Assembly: GCF_000715075.1 (NCBI RefSeq)
Contig: NC_134101.1
Location: 196,994,103 to 197,058,102, forward strand
Direction of reading: 5' to 3'
DNA from: Nicotiana tabacum
Taxonomy: Eukaryota > Streptophyta > Magnoliopsida > Solanales > Solanaceae
Length of the DNA: 64,000 nucleotides
Positions 21,631 through 31,732 of the stretch are shown in pieces. Positions within the stretch are counted from its first letter, which is position 1. Each line of letters opens with the position of its first letter. A program made the position numbers and the translations under genes. The notes under the pieces were generated by a model. That model worked only from the letters and a program-made list of their open reading frames with translations, did no database searches and had not been told where the DNA came from.

Positions 21631-22937
21631 CTGCTCTGTCGTAGTAGGCTCGCTCATATGTGCTCGACCATACTAGGCTCTGTATCTCGAACAACTGGGC
21701 TCGCTCATATGCGCTCGGCCACAGTAGGATCGTCATATAACTTACCATCTGATCAGAGATTACCCAATAAGGGCCTGTCCATCGATTATAGCTCGATGGT
21801 AATGAAAATATTTTTAATACTATATATATGTAACTTCTCTACTCTCTTGACTGGAAGAATAAAATACTAAAATGAATATGAAGTCCCGCTAAAGAGAATA
21901 TTGTAACTTGCGAGACTAGCATAATATACGTAAATTTCGGGATATGAATGTAATGACGAGATTTATGCCAAATGAAAGAAGAGCTTAGCCTTAACATACT
22001 TGTTTCAAAATTTACGAACTTGAATTAATCAATACCTAGTTATGCTTCACGAGCTGGAGTTCTCTTCATTTTCTAGCACCATATAATCTTTTGAAAAGAT
22101 TCATCCAATGGAGCCCAGCATATACCTTTTAATTCCATTGAGCTATTTCTACATAAACTTAGTAGATCTTTCTAGATCTTTGGCCATATAATACCAACAA
22201 GATTTATAAAGCCATGAATACCATAAGATCAATGTTATCCGAAAATTTGATCTTGCCAAAGGCCATTCGTCCCAACTCTGTGGACAATTGTGGCAAATAA
22301 TAAATTACAAGAGGATAGAAACTATTGGAACTTACACTTTCTTTGTTTCCAATGTTAGATATGAGTTGAACTGCCAAAGATTCTAAAATTGTTTTATGGA
22401 TCAGATTCTTATAAGTCTTATTAAGATTTATCTTTAAGTTACTTTAGATATAGCCACCTATCACATTTTAATGAGTCATTCATCCTAGTTAGTGGCCTTG
22501 TGCCACATGTCTTTTGGATATAATTAGTTATGTTTTGTCCCTTATTAGTTAACTGGATAATGTTCTGTTACCCGATAATTAATCAATTACTCGCATAATT
22601 TAAAAATTACCACAAATTACTTAAAATTCTATTTATTTTTAAAATACTTCATATATACTTTATATATCATACTGCCATGATTATATGGTACCTTACATGG
22701 TACTAGTTCATAATTATCGGGTATTATCGCCCGACTCGTATTTTATTCCAAATTGACCACTTTCAACGAAACTTATTTTATTAATATGTGTACCCTTTTA
22801 TCCTTCATAACACGTACAATCTTTATAATCTCCATATAATCTTTTTCTTGGACTGATGTCAATTACCTTACAACAAATTCAATGCACAATATTACAGGGT
22901 GCAACATCAACGTAACTTAATACTGCGGGGTGTAACA
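20906..22937 (-). repeat. 3' LTR of element C
   Basis: TG..CA ends. It matches 27197-29183 throughout. The main length difference is the TA run at 21581-21629, shortened to a few TA units near 27865 in the other LTR. Confidence 0.9.
21581..21629. repeat. TA microsatellite in the 3' LTR of C
   Basis: About 24 TA/AT dinucleotides, expanded relative to the partner LTR. It gives rise to spurious poly-(Tyr-Ile) reading frames. Confidence 0.95.
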
Positions 22938-22955
22938 TCATTCCCCCCTTTGGAA
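22938..22955 (-). promoter_or_regulatory. Polypurine tract of element C
   Basis: The minus strand reads CCAAAGGGGGGAATGATG up to the 3' LTR. The related element D has a longer G run at the matching place (46882-46900). Confidence 0.8.
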
Positions 22956-25900
22956 CATTCGTCCTCGAATGTTGACTGATGCTCTTACCATTTTCGTAAC
23001 TTATAGTTTTTGTGAATTCCTTAATACTCTTTCTGCCACTTAAGTAATTGCTCTGTGAATAAATCCAAAGTCTAGGGTATTCCCCCCTTTAGGCCTCTTT
23101 CCCAAGCCAATGACTTGTGATCGAATTCCTTTCAATCTCGTAACTCTTGCTACCTTCGATCATGCAGCTTCTACGATACTGACCTTATAAGTGTGCCTAT
23201 AAGACTCTCCTCTCCTTTTTCCTCCCATTTTTAGCCAATCCTGAAGTTTTTCGCTTGGTATTTTGTCAAACTTACGAATTCTGCTATATCTTATTTTATA
23301 GACGTGGTTATCCATTCGATGACTTTAATGAATCTACATAGGTCATACTATGCCATAACTCTTACTTTGATTTATCGTTATTGAGGTGTACAACCAACTC
23401 CAGGTTACTGTCGTTGCTTATCCTTAAGACTGATGGTCTAATCTCATCTCATAATGTTGAACTTTTATCCATCTATTGTTGATTCACCTTAATGTTGATC
23501 CACAATACACCACTGATAACTTGAAACTTCTTACGTAATACTTTGCCCTTAGGGATTATGTTACCTTAAGGAATATTCGAAGTGATTCCCATAATCATAT
23601 TTCATAGTGTCTCAATGTGATTCACCTTTTGGGGGTATCCTAATTTCGTGCTGCCAGCGAAATATTTTCTCCTTCTCTTCTTTTCTGTCACAATTATGCC
23701 CTCATTTTTTTACCAGGTCAGCATTTCATTCCTTCTAAATGCTATTAATCTTAGACTCTTTTGAGTTCATTAAAGCTATAGCGAGCTTTGTATAACATAG
23801 AGAAACTATCTGCTTTTCTTGTTTTCATTAAAGCTTGTTTTCATTAAGACTTATCCATTCTCGTCACCTTTTCACTTGCATTTCCTCATCCTTACTCATG
23901 CTTCCTTAAAACTTTATCGTTCTACCATACTTTAGCTTATAACTTATACATATCCATCTATAAACTTTCCTTCAACTTGCTTGCACCATAGATTTTCTTA
24001 TGTTATTCTAGAATGTAAAGACATCACATCATCTCCAACTTTTTTCTATTCTCTTAAATAGATCTCTCAGTACTTAGAAACCATAGGCTGGAAGACATGC
24101 CTCCGACGATGCCGTTATCATTCCCGGTTATTGGATCCCCATGCTTATAGCCTTCTATCCGAAGTATGGACTATTCACGATCTTCTGCCTTTGAGTACCT
24201 CGTACGTTATTCACCTTTACCTTACTTACCTTAAACTCTCGCATCGTATCTTCTATATCTTTCCTGACCTACTTTCCACCTAGGTGTAATTTACATCCAT
24301 AACTTGAAGCTCTTATTATAATACTCGTACCTCTAATACATACACAATCCGGTGGGATCTTCGTACTAACTTCTTATGAGGTTGGTACTTCTTCTTACTG
24401 GCTTCCTTGTAGAGCCATTATAGATTATAGTTGTTGTGTTATTTCTCCTGAACATCTGACATTAAGAGTGATTCTGTCATGTTCTCAAGCACAACTTCTA
24501 TAATTTTTCTAGGTCCAATAATCAAACTCCTGATTTACTTGGGTGATGCACCTAGCTGTGCTGTCAGTAATAAGGTAGTCGGCGCCTTTCGATGGATAGG
24601 TAATATACCTCCTATTGATAGCTGTATTATATGGGATGTAATTGTATGTGACAAGTCCTCTGACATTTTCGCGCAAAAGGCTACTGAAGGGGCGAATGCT
24701 GGAAAAGCAAAAGCAACCCAGAAAGGTAGTTTCCTCTTCCTTCTGATCAGCCTTTACGTAGGCTTAAGCTATCTTCCGATCTGTGTCTCATGGTATCAGT
24801 TATTACCTTAGCCTTTCATGGGATTTATGGAATATCCATGATACAATTTTCTAACAATTCAATCCTTTGTCTATGCCTTGGGCTCAATTCTTTCTTTTAA
24901 CTTATATTGGAGTCTTCTATGGCTGTATGATTATCAACAAATATGCTGCCTAGATAATGCTCCAAAATCTCAAGTGTATCCATAATGTACTAACTCTGGA
25001 TCATTGATCGAATAATTCCTTTCGTTCCATCTCAGCTTTCTTTAAACGTGTGCAATTACTTTTCCTGGTCTTTCTGCCCCTTGATGCGTCCATACTTAGC
25101 TTATCTTGGTGCCCACACTTGCTAGAGTTTTCATACAACTCATATGATCTCGAATATTACTTTTAATTCTTACTTCCCGTTCATTAGCCACGGTAGGTGC
25201 CACTTTCCTTTGGAATGCTTACAATGTTGTTGCGAGATTGTTGTTACACAACCATTTCCTCTTTAGGTCGTTGTGCTTAGGTTGAATCCTTCTTTCTTAT
25301 CTCCTCAGTTAGTCTTTCGTTGTAGTACTTAGGGGGAACCCTTGACTCTCGTAAAGCTGTGAGCTTATTACAAACCTTTTTGATGTCCTTATTTGCTTAT
25401 AATCTAATCATCCATAGTTTCTTACTTCCATGCCCTTGTGCTTGTATGGTTGCTTCTGAATGATATTTTAACTACCTTCCTAGTGGCACTTTCTTTTATC
25501 CCCGTAACACTCATACGGTACCTTTAACTACCCCGACGCTTGTTTGAATATACTTCAAGTATTATAATAATATTCTTCGAGGCTGAATTCTCCATGTTGG
25601 GTTCTACTATGTTTATCTTACACGATCTGATGACTCATCTATATCCTCCTGTTTAGCCATAATTGGGATCTTCCTGACCAATTACTAACTACTCATTGGC
25701 CCATTCTCATATCAATATTCCTTGTAATCTTTCTTGGGTTATTTCCTTTGTCTTAACTTATGTCTCGCACTGGCTCCTTATTTATTAGTAACAGCTCGGC
25801 AGGAACCTTTACTTCCTTTACCATTCCATAGTCACTATAACCACTTAATTCTGACTTAATGTCACATCACTCCATATTCCCCCCTTTAGGCATGTACTAA

Positions 25901-27182
25901 AAGCTGAAGCCATGAGGATCTAGCTATAGATGTTTTACCTCTTCATCTTTAGCATCGTTTCTCAACATCAATGGTCCTTACTAACCTCGCGGCAATCCTT
26001 CTGTACCAAGGATGACAAATTCCTTTACTCGCGAGGGTGACACTTAGTGTAACTGGAACATACAGTCTCTTAAGCTTAACTTTGCTCATATTGCTTGCTC
26101 TAGGGAAGCGTCTCCCTGAATGACCATTTTCTGAATTCATCATGAATCTCCTTCTGTGGACCATTCTATTACCGCCGAAATGAAATCTAAAATTACCATG
26201 ATGCCGAGTACTTTCCAATCATTCGATCCCTAACTCATAATGCTTCCTTATCTCTCTTCTCATTGCTCTGCTAATATTTCTACATATCCCTTTTCTTGTG
26301 AAAACTTTAATACAATATTTTTTCGCTTTTAGCTTTCCTTTGCTCCATCCAGCGGCCCTTCAAGTTGCTTAACGTTCTCTCTTTACTAGGGACGCGAGCC
26401 ACACTAAGGTAATATTTATCCCTTCAAGGCTTATAGTACGTGTCTTTGCAGTACTCATATCTGGCTGCATTATTTTAGAGTGCACCATCTACGTGTCTCA
26501 TAAAGATATCTATTAGCACATTTTCAATATCCTTCGGAAAATGTTAAATGACGCAATCAATTCATTCATCATATCTTCTTATACTACTTTTGTTAACCCC
26601 CATAGGGCATATCTGGAAGGGGTGCGACCAATTGTATATACCTCTGTTACTATTGAATATAAATCAAAAAGCTTATGTTTCTCTGCCTCAATTATAAACG
26701 ATGTTAACCTTCATTAACTGGGTACCTTGTACCCTTTTTCACCTTTCTCCTTTTACTTGCTGAAACGTGTACTTATCTTCTTAATTTCTCATTGTCCTTC
26801 ACCATAAATATGGATAGGCATTCTTGCCTTAAGGCTTCGTATCAGGAAGCTTACACCTTTCAGTACACCCATGATCTGCCAAAGACCTCATATTTGCTTA
26901 TCGTAGGCATCATACAAAAATCCAACACTTCTGACTCTGCTCTTCCACAACTATCTCTCTTTTCAACCTTCTTTCCGGATGTACGCATCATCTTATTTCG
27001 AATAAAATATAATTTCGAAACTTGGATTCTTATAAGTGAGCTCTACCACACAATCTAGAGTAAGAAGAAAGAGTGATAATCCTAAATGCCATGTAGCCTC
27101 CTGCTTATAAGTATGGTGAATGACACACCCTTAAACAAGACTCTACTAGATACGGCTTGTAGACTCCCTAGGACATAACTGC
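22956..27182 (-). other. Non-coding internal domain of element C
   Basis: This block of about 4.2 kb is rich in C and T on the plus strand and has only short chance frames (for example 24479-24811 and 25949-26218). I see no Gag, protease, RT or integrase motif. It is collinear with 46901-51351 in element D: shared phrases include CATTCGxCCTCGAATGTTGAC at both left ends, CATTCCCCCCTTTAGGCC, GCCCTTGTGCT, and AGTCTCCTGCTTATAAGT at the right. Conservation without coding suggests packaging or other cis functions. Confidence 0.65.
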
Positions 27183-27196
27183 TCTATTACCACTTT
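27183..27196 (-). promoter_or_regulatory. Primer binding site of element C
   Basis: The minus strand after the 5' LTR reads GTGGTAATAGAGC, close to TTGGTATCAGAGC, the complement of the plant initiator methionine tRNA 3' end. Element D keeps TTGGTATCAGAGT at the same place, which supports the reading. Confidence 0.65.
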
Positions 27197-29183
27197 TGTC
27201 ATGCCCTGGACTTGGGGGCGAGACCGGCACCTAGTGCCTCACCTATCCTTGCATACTAACTTGCAACTAAGGGACTTTGAACATATGATGTCATACTTTT
27301 GGCCATGGGCCACATTGCAAGACGACAGCGAATGCTGACTAAATATCAATATAAAACTTGGCCGACAAGGCCGTCATTTTTATTACAGCTGGCAAACCGA
27401 CCAAATATACATATAAGGCTTGAAAGCCTAATATACTGCACTAACTGACAAGGTATGTCTACAAGCCTCTACTAATGGATATACTGTGATCGGAACGGCT
27501 ATCTGACCTACTCATGACATATATACGTATATATATAAGATATACATAAGGCTCTAGACCCGGAAACTCCGAAAGGCATGGAGCTTACCGATCAAGCTGA
27601 GCTCGGGCAACACTTATTGAAGAGGCCTACCTACTCGTCTGTCTATCTGACCTGTACGCATGAAATGAAAGGGACGTCAGTACGAAATAATGTACTGAGT
27701 ATGTAAGGCAATATACTGAAAGCTGAAACTGAACTGATAATATAATAACTGCAAGTAGCTGGAAGTCAAATATAATCTGAAGATATGCTTACCTGCCGAT
27801 ACTGACTCAACTCTCTCAATATAGTAAGTAAATTAGTTGTCCGTCCCTATAAGGCTCGATATACATTATATATATCTGCTCTTCCGTAGTAGGCTCGTTC
27901 ATAAGAGCTCGACCATACTAGGCTCTGTATCTTGACCAACTGGGCTCGCTCATATGCGCTCGGCCATAGTAGGATCGTCATATAACTTACCATCTGATCA
28001 GAGGTTGCCCAATAGGGGTCTGCCCATCGATTATAGCTCGATGGTAATGAAAATATTTTTAATACTATATATATGTAACTTCTCTACTCTCTTGACTGGA
28101 AGAATGAAATACTCAAATGAATATGAAGTCCCGCTAAAAAGAATATTGTAACTTGCGAGACTAGCAAAATATATGTAAATTTCAGGATATGAATGTAATG
28201 ATGAGATTTATGCCAAATGAAAGAAGAGCTTAGCCTTAACATACTTGTTTCAAAATTTACGAACTTGAATTAATCAATACCTAGTTATTCTTCACGAGCT
28301 GGAGTTCTCTTCATTTTCTAGCACCATATGATCTTTTGAAAAGATTCATCCAATGGAGCCCAGCATATACCTCTTAATTCCATTGAGCTATTTCTATATA
28401 AACTTAGTAGATCTTTATAGATCTTTGGCCATTTAATACCAACAAGATTTATAAAGCCATGAATACCATAAGATCAATGTTATCCGAAAATTTGATCTTG
28501 CCTAAGGCCATTCGTCCCAACTCTGTGGACAATTGTGGCAAATAATAAATTACAAGAGGAAAGAAACTATTGGAACTTACACTTTCTTGGTTTCCAACGT
28601 TAGATATGAGTTGAACTGCCAAAGATTCTAAAATGGTTTTATGGATCAGATTCTTATAAGTCTTATTAAGACTTATCTTTAAGTTATTTTAGATATCGCC
28701 ACCTATCACATTTTAATGAGTCATCCATCCTAGTTAGTGGCCTTGTGCCACATGTCTTTTGGGAATAATTAGTTAAGTTTTGTCCGCTTATTAGTTAACT
28801 GGATAATGTTCTGTTACCCGATAATTAATCAATTACTCGCATAATTTAAAAATTACCACAAATTACTTAAAATTCTATTTATTTTTAAAATACTTCATAT
28901 ATACTTTATATATTATACTGCCATGATTATATGGTACCTTACATAGTACTAGTTCATAATTATCGGGTATTATCGCTCGACCCGTATTTTATTCCAAATT
29001 GGCCACTTTCAACGAAACTTGTTTTATTAATATGTGTACCCATTTATCCTTCATAACACGTACAATCTTTATAATCTCCATATAATCTTTTCCTTGGACT
29101 GATGTCAATTACCTTACAACAAATTCAATGCACAACACTACAGGGTGCAACATCAACGTAACTTAATATTGCGGGGTGTAACA
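27197..29183 (-). repeat. 5' LTR of element C
   Basis: TGTCATGCCCTGG to GGGTGTAACA. The second half is nearly identical to the partner LTR; the first third has more changes. Confidence 0.9.
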
Positions 29184-29188
29184 AAAAT

Positions 29189-29297
29189 GCTTAACTTGAA
29201 CTTTATTTAAAAGGATAGAAATTACCAGTGAATGGTTGTGAGGATAGAAATTGCCAGTGCATCGTTGTGTGGTTGAGATAAAGCACTCATAATTTCA
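29189..29297. other. Filler between element C and the gag of B
   Basis: About 110 bases fit neither C nor Tat gag. They contain a 30-bp direct duplication (AGGATAGAAATTxCCAGTG, 29213 and 29242). The filler replaces the rest of gag and the protease start, so it marks a deletion in B with inserted sequence. Confidence 0.5.
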
Positions 29298-29835
29298 AAA
29301 TTGGAGGTGCTCCCGATATCTAGTCTACCCGGGAGTTGTAAGTTTCCACCTTTTTATCGTTGTCTTCTACCTTCTTTTCTCCTGACTCGATCCTTTTAGT
29401 TAGTTCCTCGAGCATTGTCATGATTGTGGGGTCAACCCCCAAGCGGCTTTCATCAGGTCTTTCCAACACTGGTTCATGCTGTGTGTTTACTGGTTCGGTG
29501 GTGTTAGGAGTTTTGTTCTGACTATGAAGCTGAGCAATGGTGACTTGCTGAGCTTGCAGCATCTCGAATACCACCTGGAGGCTGACTCCTCCTTCTTCCA
29601 GTCCTCGCATTTCCTGGCCTCCGGCTCGGGCTTCCTTGTGTGCGTTCCTTACGGGGTCTATGCCTGCATCCGTGTTTAGAGCGTTGTGGGAACTGATATC
29701 AACTAGCTCCACGTTTGGAACTCCCTCAAGGTTTATGGGTGGTACATCGAGCCCTATACCGCTATTTTCTCCGAGTCCCTCACTGTCATGAGCAGGTGCA
29801 TTTTGTGTGCTAGACATATTTTGGCTTGAAATCAA
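29298..29835 (-). pseudogene. gag: gag of element B, N-terminal third
   Basis: The minus-strand frame from MSSTQNAPAHDSEG (Met at 29817, or 29835 in frame) carries EGGVSLQVVFEMLQAQQVTIAQL, TIMTMLEELTKRIESGEKKVEDNDKKVETYNSRVD and, after a stop, SGAPPILK. The blocks match the gag of A. Similarity ends at about 29298, so the capsid and zinc-binding parts are lost. The distance from the PBS (about 90-110 bases) supports the start. Confidence 0.8.
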
Positions 29836-29924
29836 AAAATCTTTGACAAGAAAAAGTGTGAAGAATAACGTGTGTTATCAGAAAAGTAGCACTAAAATAA
29901 TTACTATTATCTTTAGCCCCACAG

Positions 29925-29936
29925 TGGGCGCCAAAC
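29925..29936 (-). promoter_or_regulatory. Primer binding site of element B
   Basis: The minus strand reads GTTTGGCGCCCA immediately after the 5' LTR, identical to the site in element A. Confidence 0.75.
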
Positions 29937-30605
29937 TATTTACCTCGATAAATGTGAGTAACAATTAAAGATAATTTGTAGTTTTAAAGATATATGATAT
30001 ATTGTAATACTAGTGATTATACAAGTAATATTAAGCTCAAGTAAGAAGAAATGATAAACCAAATCAATATTGTTGGAGCAGTAGGGGACTCGAGTTTGGT
30101 TATTCGGGGACCTCGAGGTCAGTTAATACCAATAAAGTATGAACACTAAAGTAAAGACAATAAAACTGAAGAATAATTGTTGAGCACGCTAAACAAGAGT
30201 AGAATAGAATATTCTATTGTAGTGAATAATGTGATATATCTTACAAGATGATTGGGGTCCCCTTTATATACGAGGAGAAAACCACAATATAGTACATTCC
30301 TTATTCTGGTAAAGAATTCTATTGATACATGTGTATAACGATCTAGTACGGACATGTACCATTTCGTACAAATCTTATCCTTTAATTTATGCTCTGGTCC
30401 ACGTGTCCTTGAGAAATTCCCGCTCTTTCTTGATTGGCTTCGAGATTATGCTACCCTCAATGTAGGCCATGATAGGCCTTCCATCAGCTTCCTCGAGGTA
30501 TGTTCCCCTTAGCCAGATCTGACCTTCACTCCGAGTCTCCCGGATTTTGACCCATAGCTCGATTTAAGACTTTAAAATCAAGATCCTAGATTTTGACCGT
30601 ATATA
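29937..30605 (-). repeat. 5' LTR of element B
   Basis: TATTTACC (TG mutated) to GTATATA (CA mutated). It aligns over its full length with 2109-2777. The minus-strand TATA box lies at about 30263-30270. Confidence 0.9.
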
Positions 30606-30613
30606 AGTAGTCA

Positions 30614-31732
30614 TGTTCTAAAATCCCACAAAGGTCGTAATGACGCTTAACCTGCTTGCTAGGCAAGTCAACACTTAATAACAATAAGATAAGCCAAATT
30701 TTTAAGTTATTAACAGAGTTATGGTATAAATACAACAGGGGAACAAGTCTCAAAATATCATCATGAATACATAACCCGAGACAGGGTCTAAATGCAACCA
30801 CAACTGTCTCAAGTTACGCCCAAAATTCGGTGTCACAATATCATGAGCATCTAATAAGAGTAAATTGCCTCAACTAGCAACAACATCTATCTAGAAATAA
30901 GTATATAGACAGAGAATAGATAAAACAAGGGAGACAGACTCTATGTGTTGCGCATCGAACAAATAGGGCAGCTCACCATGAAGTCTGCAATGCAAGATCA
31001 TAGATAGCTGGATGGGTATGACTAGTACCTGCCTCTGGATCTGCATAAAATATACAAAAGTGTAGTATGATAACTATGGTACTTATTAAGTATCAAGTCT
31101 TGATATGGAGTAAGATAAAAAAAACACAAATATAGTAGAATACGTAGAATAAAAAATAAGAGCTAGACCTACGATTGATTGAAAAAATAAGAAGCAACTA
31201 GACTTATGGAACATAATTACCTCTATGAATTCAATCAATTGTAACATTAAGCTAAGAGAACATTCAAGAGATTAGCAACTCTTTAAAATCCAATTAAGAA
31301 ATTAAGCATTCACGACTAATCATTCACCAACTAAGACTAATTTAACACTAATGAAAGCATAAATAAAGAAATAAAGAAATTAAATGCATAAAGATTTAAT
31401 TGCATTAAATTAAAAAATAAGTAAAGAGTATGAGACTTTCATATCTTCAAGTTTACCATTCGTCGAAGTCTAACCCTAATGGTACCCATGCTTAGCTATT
31501 TATACTAGTACTATTTTAGGTTCAAGGAATTCCTAAAGTAGCCCTAAGAGTGATTTAAAATTCAATTTAACCACTTTGGGTAAAATCTACTCTAAGTCCA
31601 TCCTATTGCCTCAGTTCTAACCTTACTCTGATGCTTCAAGCTTCATAATCAACAATCCAAGCTCTTGCAATTACTCTGTTTGGATTCTTATAAATTGTCT
31701 AGATGAAATAGGTGAGGGTCGGTTGTATCGTC
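30614..31732 (-). repeat. 3' LTR of element G
   Basis: It starts TGTTCTAAAATCCCAC and ends GGGTCGGTTGTATCG. The start resembles TGTCACGACCTAAAATCCCAC of the solo LTR at 36063 and shares TGCTAGGCAAG(T/C)C; the end resembles its GGTCGATACA. It belongs to the same LTR group. The minus-strand PPT flanks it on the right. It begins only 3 bases beyond the target duplication of element B. Confidence 0.6.

Larger units (their letters stand above)
20906..29183 (-). mobile_element. Element C: long non-coding LTR retrotransposon (LARD-like)
   Basis: The LTRs at 20906-22937 (2032 bp) and 27197-29183 (1987 bp) both start TGTCATGCCC and end GGGTGTAACA, with TSD AAAAG (20901-20905) and AAAAT (29184-29188). 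The minus-strand order is 5' LTR, degenerate initiator-Met PBS, 4.2 kb of internal DNA, polypurine tract, 3' LTR. The internal DNA shows no gag or pol motif on either strand. Large LTRs around a long non-coding core fit the class called LARDs, which borrow proteins from relatives. LTR divergence is about 5% in the first third and lower later, so it is younger than its host B. Confidence 0.82.
2109..30605 (-). mobile_element. Element B: Tat-lineage Ty3/gypsy retrotransposon, host of two nested insertions
   Basis: Two 669-bp LTRs (2109-2777 and 29937-30605) lie in the same orientation and are flanked by AGTTG (2104-2108) and AGTAG (30606-30610), a 4/5 target duplication. Reading right to left on the minus strand: 5' LTR, PBS, gag remnant, protease, RT, two RNase H domains, integrase, long untranslated region, antisense gene (plus strand), PPT, 3' LTR. 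The dual RNase H and the antisense gene are typical of the Tat clade. Element C sits in the protease and element A in the antisense gene, so the original element was about 10 kb. Gag is cut off after its first third and the pol frame has many breaks. Hand comparison of the LTRs suggests roughly 9% divergence. Confidence 0.88.

Noticed and set aside
21397..21748. Frames with long Tyr-Ile runs on the minus strand
   Set aside because: They arise from the TA microsatellite at 21581-21629. The same holds for 45173-45415.
24479..24811. 110-codon plus-strand frame inside element C
   Set aside because: No domain, not conserved in element D, and it lies in a domain without other coding signal.
27183..27196. 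tRNA gene candidates at the PBS sites (also 51352-51364 and 54176-54190)
   Set aside because: Only 13-15 bases complementary to a tRNA 3' end are present, no cloverleaf; these are primer binding sites.
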